Of a stretch of DNA of 20,936 nucleotides, positions 15,123 to 20,908 are shown in pieces. The number at the start of each line of letters is the position of its first letter. The first letter of the stretch is position 1. The position numbers were made by a program, and so were the translations under genes. Under the pieces are notes generated by a model. The model was not told where the DNA came from. It saw only the letters and a list, made by a program, of their open reading frames with translations, and did not search any database. Location: contig DIVQ01000019.1 in NCBI GenBank assembly GCA_002423325.1, positions 1 to 20,936 of the forward strand. Direction: 5' to 3'. The stretch comes from Anaerolineales bacterium UBA6128. GTDB lineage: Bacteria; Chloroflexota; Anaerolineae; UBA1429.

Positions 15123-16112
15123 TCAGCTCAGATGGCTGAAGGCATACGCGGCGCCGCCCAGCACGCCCACCGTTGTGTTCAGCACCACATACAGCGGGAT
15201 GCGCTCTACCACTGCTTGCATGCGCCCCTTGGCGGCATAGGTTCGCAGGAACCGTTCGGTCTGCAGGGCAGGCAGAATGCGGGGAGGAATGCCGCCGGCG
15301 ATGAACACGCCCGACCAGGGCAGGTACTTGCAGGCCATGTTGCCGGCCTCGGCCGCCAGCACCTGGCAAAAGATGTCCAGCGTGGTGCGGCAGAGCGCGC
15401 AGTCGACGTTGGGATCCTGTGCGGCGTTCATGATGACCGGCGTGGGGTCCTCAGCGGCGGCCAGCCGTTCCGCCAGCCAGGTCGGCTCTTTGGCTTGGCC
15501 GCTGTCCCGGAGATAGGCATGGATGTCGGGTATGGCCAGGCCGGAACAGGCGCGTTCATAGCTGACGTGGGCGTACCTGCGTCCCAGGTAGCGCAGCAGA
15601 CCCACCTGCAACTCGTCGAGCGGGGCGAAATCGGTGTGACCCCCCTCTGAGGGGTGGGCGCGATAGCGGGCGCCATCCCACGTGAGGTAGCCCTCGCCCA
15701 AGCCTGTGCCCGGGGCCAGCACGGCGATCGGGGCGTGCACCTGCGGCTGGCCCGCGTTGAGGACGCACAGGTCCTCCGGACCCAGCAGGGGCACGCCGTA
15801 CGCGATCGCCTGCAGGTCGTTCAGCACGTAGGCGGCGCGCAGCCCCAGCTCGGCGACCAGTTCGCGCTCGTCCACCACCCAGGGGATATTCGTGCCCTTG
15901 ACGCGTCCGTTCACCACGGCGCCGGGCACCCCCACCACCACACAGTCGATTGGCAACGGGTGGCGTCTGATGAAATCGGCCAGCAAAGCGTTGGCCGAGG
16001 GAAAGTCGTCGCTGGCGACTTTTTCTTCGGCCAGCGGAGTCCGCAGGTGCGCCTCGTCAGAATAGACCGCCAGGTATGTCTTGGTGCCGCCCACATCGCC
16101 CGCCAGGATCAT
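15123..16112 (-). CDS. glk: Glucokinase (E. coli Glk-type family)
   Basis: Predicted ATP:glucose 6-phosphotransferase of 329 aa. The ATP-binding phosphate loop is GDVGGTKT (5-12). N98 and D99 in VLNDLQA should bind glucose, with D99 the catalytic base. LAPGTGLGEGYL (132-143) is the second nucleotide loop. PSEGGHTDFAPLDE (154-167) supplies the sugar-binding E156 and H159, and closely matches the Glk motif. FIAGGIPPRI is the adenosine-region motif. The CxCGxxGC zinc motif of ROK kinases is absent, so this is the Glk (Pfam Glucokinase) branch. The start is supported by GGGGAGGG shortly upstream and a promoter at 16146-16174. Its place beside the sugar locus suggests it phosphorylates the glucose released from the imported glycoside. 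Confidence 0.93.
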   Translation of the reverse strand: MILAGDVGGTKTYLAVYSDEAHLRTPLAEEKVASDDFPSANALLADFIRRHPLPIDCVVVGVPGAVVNGRVKGTNIPWVVDERELVAELGLRAAYVLNDLQAIAYGVPLLGPEDLCVLNAGQPQVHAPIAVLAPGTGLGEGYLTWDGARYRAHPSEGGHTDFAPLDELQVGLLRYLGRRYAHVSYERACSGLAIPDIHAYLRDSGQAKEPTWLAERLAAAEDPTPVIMNAAQDPNVDCALCRTTLDIFCQVLAAEAGNMACKYLPWSGVFIAGGIPPRILPALQTERFLRTYAAKGRMQAVVERIPLYVVLNTTVGVLGGAAYAFSHLS

Positions 16113-16145
16113 CTTCGACCCTCCCCTTACGCTGTTGATGCGGCG

Positions 16146-16174
16146 ATTCTACCCCAGGCCGCTGTGCGCGGCAA
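16146..16174 (-). promoter_or_regulatory. Promoter of the glucokinase gene
   Basis: Minus-strand TTGCCG (16174-16169), 17-base spacer and TAGAAT (16151-16146), about 33 bases upstream of the ATG, which is preceded by GGGGAGGG. Confidence 0.6.
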
Positions 16175-16195
16175 GCCGACAGGTAAGGTGCGCTC

Positions 16196-16220
16196 GGGAT
16201 TCCCGCCTGCGCGGGAGTGG
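16196..16220. repeat. REP-like GC palindrome (possible remnant of a dispersed repeat)
   Basis: Contains GGGATTCCCGCCTGCGCGGGAG, with the stem TCCCGC-CTGC-GCGGGA (16201-16216). It closely resembles the small dispersed palindromic repeats of the GGATTCCCGCCTGCGCGGGAATGAC kind found in many bacterial genomes. Only one copy is visible in this window, so repeat status is inferred from resemblance. Confidence 0.45.
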
Positions 16221-16264
16221 CGACTGTGCCGTATCGCCTTGTGCGTCATGTCCGCCATCACAGG

Positions 16265-16301
16265 CCCCCCCCTTGACAAATGTTAATTCATACCTTATAA
16301 T
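16265..16301 (+). promoter_or_regulatory. Perfect-consensus housekeeping promoter abutting a C8 tract
   Basis: TTGACA (16273-16278), exactly 17 bases of AT-rich spacer, then TATAAT (16296-16301). Both hexamers are exact consensus. Eight cytosines (16265-16272) lie directly against the -35 box. The expected transcript start is near 16308 and gives a leader of about 40 bases before the DUF2089 ATG. The AT-rich patch stands out in otherwise GC-rich DNA. The promoter should be strong and drive the four-gene + strand operon. Confidence 0.92.
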
Positions 16302-16350
16302 TCCTGATATAGAGATCAATTCTCATCCATGCTCAGTGGAGGCTACGGCG

Positions 16351-16728
16351 ATGGGTCACCCGATTGTGGGGCGATGTCCGGTTTGTCAACAGGCGCTCGA
16401 GGTCACTCGTCTGCATTGCCCGCAATGCGACACGAGCATTGAGGGGCGTTTCGATCTCGGCAACCTGTCGCGGCTCTCGCCGGAGCAGCTGGCCTTTGCG
16501 GAGACCTTTGTGCGCTGCGAGGGGCGCATCAACCGGTTGGAGGAGGAGCTGCATATCAGCTATCCAACGGTGCGCAACCGACTGGAGGAAGTCATCCGCG
16601 CGCTTGGCTACGAAGTGCGCGAGGAGCCGCCGCTCAGCGAGAAGGACCGCATGGCGATTCTGGAGCAACTCGCCACCGGTGAGATCGACTCGGCCGAGGC
16701 CATTCGACTCCTCAAGGACAAGGGCTGA
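16351..16728 (+). CDS. DUF2089-family zinc-ribbon / helix-turn-helix protein
   Basis: Small putative regulator of 125 aa with three visible parts. The N-terminal zinc ribbon has C9, C12 (CPVC) and C23, C26 (CPQC). The middle (about 43-87) looks like a helix-turn-helix, with GRINRLEEELHISYPTVRNR (58-77) resembling sigma-like DNA-binding helices. The C-terminal part (102-123, MAILEQLATGEIDSAEAIRL) is the short SHOCT-like helical motif also found in two proteins of this operon. The frame is open upstream to 16081, but that would run through the promoter; GTGGAGG (16336-16342) supports the ATG at 16351. The operon starts here and the stop overlaps the next start by one base. The likely role is transcriptional or stress-response control; the target is unknown. 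Confidence 0.88.
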   Translation: MGHPIVGRCPVCQQALEVTRLHCPQCDTSIEGRFDLGNLSRLSPEQLAFAETFVRCEGRINRLEEELHISYPTVRNRLEEVIRALGYEVREEPPLSEKDRMAILEQLATGEIDSAEAIRLLKDKG

Positions 16729-17714
16729 TGATCGCTTGGGCGCTGCAGGCGCGGCCTGCACTCGACCGCCACATTCGTCGGTTCATGCCGCAGCGCGACC
16801 TGTCGGCGCTCGCCGACCTGGTCGAGGTCGCCTTTGGCGAAGACCTGGCGCGCACGGGCAGCCCGATGGTGCACGATCTGCGCCAGATGGCGCTGGCCGG
16901 TCCACTGCTGCAGTTGGCCGGGCCGTTGGCGGCCTTCCTGAACGGCTATGTCTGGATGGAAGATGGCTGTCTGGTCGGTAACGTCAGCGTGGCGCACAAG
17001 GGGCGCGGCATCTGGTCGATGACCAATGTGGCCGTGCTGCCCGAGTACCGTGGGCGCGGCATCGCCGGGCAACTGGTGGATGCGGGCATCGCGCACGTGC
17101 GCCAGCAGGGCGGGCGGCGTATCGTGTTGCAGGTACGCGCGGACAACGACGCGGCGCGCACGCTGTACCTGCATCGTGGCTTTTGCCGTTTCGACACCTG
17201 GCACGAGCTCAACCTTGCGGCCAGGGATCAGGCGTCGGTAGTCGGGCCACCGAATGCCGATCTGCGCCGCAGTCGTCTGGGCGATACGCGGCAGCTCTGG
17301 CAACTCGCGCGCGACAGCGTGATCCCCGCCACGCAGCACTGCCTGCCGCTCGAGCGCGCCGACTTTCGACGCGATCTGGCCTGGCTGATCGGACGCTCGC
17401 TGCGGTTTGCCTTCTCGGGGCGCGAGACGCTCGAGCTGGTGGCTCCACGTCAGGGAGATCTGGCGGCCTGTATTCGGCTGTCCACCAACCTGGGCCGCCA
17501 TCCGTACGAGCTGCTGATGTACGTGGCGCAGGGACAGCGCGGCCGCTGGGAGTCGGCGCTGCTGGATGGGCTGCTGACGCGGGCCGCTGACCTGCCGACG
17601 CGCGACTGGCGCACTTATGTCTCCGATACGCACCCCGAGGCGTTGGAGGCCTGCGGCCGGTGTGCGTTTGAGACGTTGCGCGTGCTTGACCAGATGGCGC
17701 TCGAGCTGGGCTGA
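16728..17714 (+). CDS. GNAT-family N-acetyltransferase
   Basis: Protein of 328 aa with one clear GNAT domain in its first half. The acetyl-CoA-binding motif is VAVLPEYRGRGIAGQLVDAG (101-120), with R108-G-R-G-I-A113 as the pyrophosphate-binding turn. VRADNDAARTLYLHRGF (136-152) is the typical motif B helix. The second half (about 165-328) has no motif I recognise; it could be a degenerate second GNAT domain, which is common in proteins of this length. The acceptor substrate is unknown. Its start overlaps the DUF2089 stop (TGATG), so the two are translationally coupled. Its presence in a SHOCT/DUF4097 operon is not explained by sequence. Confidence 0.85.
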   Translation: MIAWALQARPALDRHIRRFMPQRDLSALADLVEVAFGEDLARTGSPMVHDLRQMALAGPLLQLAGPLAAFLNGYVWMEDGCLVGNVSVAHKGRGIWSMTNVAVLPEYRGRGIAGQLVDAGIAHVRQQGGRRIVLQVRADNDAARTLYLHRGFCRFDTWHELNLAARDQASVVGPPNADLRRSRLGDTRQLWQLARDSVIPATQHCLPLERADFRRDLAWLIGRSLRFAFSGRETLELVAPRQGDLAACIRLSTNLGRHPYELLMYVAQGQRGRWESALLDGLLTRAADLPTRDWRTYVSDTHPEALEACGRCAFETLRVLDQMALELG

Positions 17715-17768
17715 GGCCGACGAGGCGTCGCCGACGGAGTGTGTGACCCTGTGATAACGGAGGTAATG

Positions 17769-18143
17769 ATGACAACGGCGGATGAACGGGTGCAGATTCT
17801 CAAGATGGTCGAGGCGAAACGCATCTCGCCTGAGGAGGCAGCCAAGCTGCTGGAGGCCCTCGACCGCGCCGCTCAGGAAGAGGGGGTACGCGACAAGGGC
17901 AAGGCCGCGCAGTGGTTCCGCGTACGCGTAACCGACCTGCACACCGGCCGCGTCAAGGTGAATGTCAACATCCCCATGGGCCTGGTGAATGTGGGCATGC
18001 GCATGGGTGCCAAGTTCGCCCCGGATTTGGACGGCGTCGCTATCCAGGAGGTCCTGAACGCCGCCAAGATGGGCCAGCGCGGCAAGATCATCGAGGTTGA
18101 GGACCAGGACAGCGGCGAACGCGTCGAGATCTATACCGAGTAG
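17769..18143 (+). CDS. SHOCT-like domain-containing small protein
   Basis: Protein of 124 aa, no signal peptide or membrane span. Residues 8-31 (VQILKMVEAKRISPEEAAKL and following) form the SHOCT-like / YvlB-LiaX-type helical motif. Residues 49-124 are a mixed segment with alternating hydrophobic strands (WFRVRVTDLHTGRVKVNVNI) and an IPMGLVNVGMRMG stretch that I do not assign to a named domain; this layout is common in small proteins encoded beside DUF4097 genes. Start choice: ATG codons at 17766 and 17769 are adjacent. GGAGGT (17759-17764) gives acceptable spacing only to 17769. The next gene starts 12 bases after the stop, so both products likely act together. The biochemical role is unknown; an envelope-stress association is an inference from the LiaX/YvlB relationship. 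Confidence 0.82.
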   Translation: MTTADERVQILKMVEAKRISPEEAAKLLEALDRAAQEEGVRDKGKAAQWFRVRVTDLHTGRVKVNVNIPMGLVNVGMRMGAKFAPDLDGVAIQEVLNAAKMGQRGKIIEVEDQDSGERVEIYTE

Positions 18144-18155
18144 CAAAGGAGCAGC

Positions 18156-19094
18156 ATGGAGATCAACCAGACTCTGCGTGTAACGGGTGACGGGTGCGCC
18201 GTGACGATCGAGGCGACGGTCGAGGATGTGGTCGTGCGCGGCTGGGAGCGCGAAGAAGTGGGGGTGAACGCCCCCGAAGGCGCCGTCTCGCTCAGGCAGG
18301 AGGGCGACACGATCAAGGTGCGCACCAACGTCCCGGGCGACGACGACCTCGAGGTCTATGTGCCGCACCTCTGCAATCTGGCGTTGAACCTCGTCAGCGG
18401 GGATGGCGCGGTCTATGACCTGGAGGGCGATGTGCGAGCGCAGTCCATGTCGGGTGACGTGGCCGTGCGCAACGTGCGCGGCACGCTGTTCGCGCGCTCG
18501 GTATCAGGCGACGTGGTCGTCAGAGGATCGGCGCTGCATGAGATGTCCGTGGAGACGGTCAGCGGCGACGCCGTGATCGAGTCGCCGCTGGACGCCGAGG
18601 GTACCTACAGCGCCCGCACCACCAGCGGCGACCTGTCTCTGCGGGTTCCAGAAGATCAGCGCATGACGGTTGTGTTCCGTTCACTGTCGGGCGATATCTC
18701 GGCCCGGCTGCCGCACGAAAACAAGCGCCAGGGCTGGGGTCGCACTGAGGTAGCGATCAACAGCGGCGGTGTGCTCTTCGAGGTCACGAGCACCAGCGGC
18801 GATGTGGAGATCAGGCCTGCGAAAACGGTGGCCGAGGAGCCCTTCGGGGCCGCGCCCCATTCTTCCATTCCGGCGCGTCCTCCCAGGCCGGAGCGGGCGC
18901 CCCGGCCGGAGCGGGTGGCTGTCCGCGAAACGGCGCCGCTGACCGCCGAGCCAACGGATGAGGAGCCCTTTGGGCTCGAGGGCGAGGCGCCCGCCGCGCC
19001 CTCCAAAGCCGAACAGCGCATGGCGATCCTCAAGGCGATCGAGTTGGGCGAGCTGAGCGTGAACGACGGTCTCGCCAAGCTGCGCGAAATCTAG
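18156..19094 (+). CDS. DUF4097-family beta-repeat protein with C-terminal SHOCT-like motif
   Basis: Protein of 312 aa. Residues 1-220 form the DUF4097 repeat region, where an SGD motif recurs at 81, 99, 117, 136, 157, 178 and 214, each followed by a short alternating-hydrophobic strand. This predicts a right-handed beta-solenoid. A Pro/Glu-rich linker (about 222-284) contains repeated PRPER and EEPFG elements. The last 25 residues (RMAILKAIELGELSVNDGLA and following) are the SHOCT-like motif shared with two other proteins of the operon. There is no signal peptide or membrane helix, so it is probably cytoplasmic or peripheral. AAAGGAG is the ribosome-binding site. Related proteins (YvlB, LiaX) are linked to envelope stress in Firmicutes; the role here is not known. 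Confidence 0.85.
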   Translation: MEINQTLRVTGDGCAVTIEATVEDVVVRGWEREEVGVNAPEGAVSLRQEGDTIKVRTNVPGDDDLEVYVPHLCNLALNLVSGDGAVYDLEGDVRAQSMSGDVAVRNVRGTLFARSVSGDVVVRGSALHEMSVETVSGDAVIESPLDAEGTYSARTTSGDLSLRVPEDQRMTVVFRSLSGDISARLPHENKRQGWGRTEVAINSGGVLFEVTSTSGDVEIRPAKTVAEEPFGAAPHSSIPARPPRPERAPRPERVAVRETAPLTAEPTDEEPFGLEGEAPAAPSKAEQRMAILKAIELGELSVNDGLAKLREI

Positions 19095-19118
19095 CGGTTC
19101 GTCACCGGGGTCCGTGAT

Positions 19119-19167
19119 GCCCGCGCGGGCAGCTATCCGTCTGCGGAGCGCCGGTTGCTGAACCGGC
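19119..19167. repeat. Small palindromes after the DUF4097 gene
   Basis: GCCCGCGCGGGC (19119-19130) is a 12-base palindrome, and GCCGGTT-GCTG-AACCGGC (19150-19167) is a 7-bp stem with a 4-base loop. Together with the hairpin at 19189 they make three inverted repeats in the 144-base convergent gap. They may be decayed termination elements. Confidence 0.45.
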
Positions 19168-19188
19168 CAGCACGTCTACCCTGCAAGC

Positions 19189-19226
19189 AGAAACCGAGTT
19201 TCTCTGAGAAACTCGGTTTCTCTTTG
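19189..19226. terminator. Long terminator-like hairpin between convergent genes
   Basis: AGAAACCGAGTTTCTC (19189-19204) and GAGAAACTCGGTTTCT (19206-19221) are perfect complements across one central base. In practice they fold as a stem of about 14 bp with a small loop, followed by CTTTG. It lies between the DUF4097 gene (+) and the HAD-like gene (-), and could serve both. The sequence resembles dispersed GAAACCGAGTTTCT-type palindromes seen in several bacterial genomes, so it may also be a mobile small repeat. Confidence 0.65.
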
Positions 19227-19238
19227 TCCCAGCGCGGG

Positions 19239-20180
19239 CTAGCGCTTGCGCGGCGGCCAGAGGGTGATTTTGGCCGACCGATAAAAGCTGCGAAAGGCGA
19301 TCACGAGCACGCCGACGCCCCAGGCGATGAACAGCGCGCCGCGTAGTGGCCGTGGGATGAACTGCAGCGAGATGTAATACACAAAGTCGGGGAAGGGCTG
19401 CTGGCGGTAAAGGTGGGTCAGGATGTAGGCGATGCCAAGGCTGAGCCCGACCGCGCCAAGCACAAAAAAGGTCAGCCAGCGGGACAGGTCGGTGAGCTCG
19501 ACGCGCGATTTGCGCACACGCGCTTGTACGCTCTGCGCCTGTGCCGAGGTGACGTGCAGATCGGGCAGGACGGCGGGATCGGCGTACAGCGTGGCATTGG
19601 AGGGCAAGGGCGTGGCTTCGGCGCGCGCGTGACCGAGCTGGCGCGCGATGTCGTCCTCAACGCCGATATAGCTCGCTGCCGCAGTGAGATCTGTGGCGAT
19701 GGGATAGCCGCTCTGCGCCGGCGCGTCCCCGACGATGGCGCCGATGGTGCGTCCGCCCAGTACGAGCACGGGACGGACCCCGGCCGCGTGTGCCGTGCCC
19801 AGGTCGGCCAGATCATCTGCCAGCACATATGAGCTCGTGAGATCGAGCTCGAGCTCGCTGGCCGCCACCCAAATAACGGATGGCTGCTCTCCCCAGCACT
19901 GGCATCTCGCGTCCACGCCGTGCGGACAGGTGATGAGCGCATCGACGTGGCCGCCGGCGGCCTCTACCTGCTTGACCAGCGTGTCCATACTCGGTTCGCG
20001 GCGCGAGCCGTCGCCTGCTGAGGGTGCGCGACCCCACAGCATCACCAGCGTGTCGTTGGCGCCCAGCGTGCGGATGGCCTCCAGCGTCGCCGGCTCCAGC
20101 CGCCAGGTCTCGGGAGCGCTGGCGGGGTCGATGTGGCTATCGCGCAACAGGCAACGATCGTGAACAAAGACTGCTTTCAT
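19239..20180 (-). CDS. Membrane-anchored HAD-like protein, GmhB/HisB-phosphatase related, probably catalytically degenerate
   Basis: Protein of 313 aa. The N-terminal 170 residues resemble D-glycero-manno-heptose-1,7-bisphosphate phosphatases. The zinc loop CPHGVDARCQC (85-95) has the Cys-x-His...Cys-x-Cys ligands (C85, H87, C93, C95) of that family, and YVLADDLADLGTAHAAGVRP (118-137) matches HAD motif IV. The N-terminal nucleophile motif, normally DRDG, reads VHDRCLL (6-12). D8 is present, but the general acid/base position two residues on is C10, and the Thr/Ser of motif II is not evident. The C-terminal part adds two membrane spans (about 236-256 and 281-298) and a basic tail. It may be a zinc-stabilised pseudo-enzyme at the membrane. 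It follows a bactofilin gene after 77 bases, probably in one operon. No strong ribosome-binding site is seen. Confidence 0.72.
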   Translation of the reverse strand: MKAVFVHDRCLLRDSHIDPASAPETWRLEPATLEAIRTLGANDTLVMLWGRAPSAGDGSRREPSMDTLVKQVEAAGGHVDALITCPHGVDARCQCWGEQPSVIWVAASELELDLTSSYVLADDLADLGTAHAAGVRPVLVLGGRTIGAIVGDAPAQSGYPIATDLTAAASYIGVEDDIARQLGHARAEATPLPSNATLYADPAVLPDLHVTSAQAQSVQARVRKSRVELTDLSRWLTFFVLGAVGLSLGIAYILTHLYRQQPFPDFVYYISLQFIPRPLRGALFIAWGVGVLVIAFRSFYRSAKITLWPPRKR

Positions 20181-20257
20181 GCTTGACCCGTATCCGGATG
20201 ATGCGACGAGAGGATGCGCGACAGAGCGCGATCCCCGGCAGGCAGAGCGGGCAGCGA

Positions 20258-20719
20258 CTATTCCGCCTGATCGTCGGCAGGCGCGCCGTCATCCTCGGGT
20301 TCGGGGGTCTCTGACGCGTCGATGGTCTCTGCGCCGGTCTCCAGCAGGCCAGTGGGCTCGAGTTGCGCGCCGCCCATGATGCACTGGCCGCGATAGACGC
20401 CGCCCTCGTCGATGAGCAGCGCCGCCACCTCGATATCGCCCCAGACGCGGCCGCCCGGCAGAATCTCGAGGCGTCCCTGCGCCGTGATGTCACCGCGCAC
20501 CGCCCCCCACACCTGCACCGCGTTGGCCTTGATATCGGCCATCACCTTGGCCGAGGCGCCCACAATCAGGTTGCCGGCGGTCTCGATATGCCCCTGAAAG
20601 CTGCCGTCAATACGCAGGTTGCCGTCAGACTTGAGCGTGCCGTTATAGCTGCTCGTCGCGCCCAGCACGCTGTCGATCTTGCCGCCTGCCAGCGGAGCGG
20701 GCTTGTCTTTCTTGAACAA
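20258..20719 (-). CDS. Bactofilin-family cytoskeletal protein
   Basis: Protein of 153 aa with the bactofilin (DUF583) beta-helix. Residues 15-120 show the expected ladder of short strands with turns, for example YNGTLKSDGNLRIDGSFQGH (25-44), IVGASAKVMADIKANAVQVW (52-71) and GRLEILPGGRVWGDI (82-96). The basic N-terminus (MFKKDK) and acidic disordered tail (about 128-153) are typical. Bactofilins polymerise into cytoplasmic or membrane-associated filaments used in cell shape and envelope organisation. Start choice: the frame is open to 20797 with an ATG, but the TTG at 20719 has an excellent ribosome-binding site (AGGAGGT, 20733-20727, 7 bases upstream) and gives the usual short N-terminus. The membrane-anchored HAD-like gene follows in the same direction. 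Confidence 0.9.
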   Translation of the reverse strand: MFKKDKPAPLAGGKIDSVLGATSSYNGTLKSDGNLRIDGSFQGHIETAGNLIVGASAKVMADIKANAVQVWGAVRGDITAQGRLEILPGGRVWGDIEVAALLIDEGGVYRGQCIMGGAQLEPTGLLETGAETIDASETPEPEDDGAPADDQAE

Positions 20720-20726
20720 GGTGCGT

Positions 20727-20733
20727 ACCTCCT
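20727..20733 (-). promoter_or_regulatory. Ribosome-binding site fixing a TTG start for the bactofilin gene
   Basis: Minus-strand AGGAGGT, 7 bases before TTG at 20719. The alternative ATG at 20797 lies only 7 bases downstream of the -10 box and would add 26 residues unlike bactofilin N-termini. Confidence 0.8.
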
Positions 20734-20803
20734 GGTTGGCAGTGCCCGTGGTTCGCAGGGCGCCTGCGCGAAGCGTCCGGGGTTGTATGCGAAACACACG
20801 CCC

Positions 20804-20832
20804 ATCTTAGTGCAAGCATAGCCTTTTGTCAA
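20804..20832 (-). promoter_or_regulatory. Near-consensus promoter of the bactofilin operon
   Basis: Minus-strand TTGACA (20832-20827), exactly 17 bases, then TAAGAT (20809-20804). The transcript should start near 20797, leaving a leader of about 78 bases before the TTG start. The leader shows no clear riboswitch or attenuator. Confidence 0.85.
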
Positions 20833-20878
20833 TCATCCGCATCGCAAGCCGAGTTGGGGGCGTGGCCGGCCGCGCTAT

Positions 20879-20908
20879 TTGCCAGTCTCCGTGCTTGTGT
20901 GCCATAAT
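20879..20908 (+). promoter_or_regulatory. Possible promoter for a gene beyond the window
   Basis: TTGCCA (20879-20884), 18-base spacer and CATAAT (20903-20908), reading out of the window on the + strand and divergent from the bactofilin promoter. No start codon with a ribosome-binding site is visible before the end. Confidence 0.4.

Noticed and set aside
15123..16112. ROK-family repressor or kinase
   Set aside because: The ROK zinc motif and an N-terminal helix-turn-helix are absent, and SEGGH plus the GTGLG loop match the Glk-type glucokinase branch.
16081..16350. Longer N-terminus for the DUF2089 protein
   Set aside because: It would be encoded across the consensus promoter and adds 90 residues without family similarity; GTGGAGG supports ATG at 16351.
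16608..18368. 586-residue open minus-strand frame opposite the DUF2089-GNAT-SHOCT operon
   Set aside because: It covers several coupled genes with good ribosome-binding sites on the + strand and has no family features.
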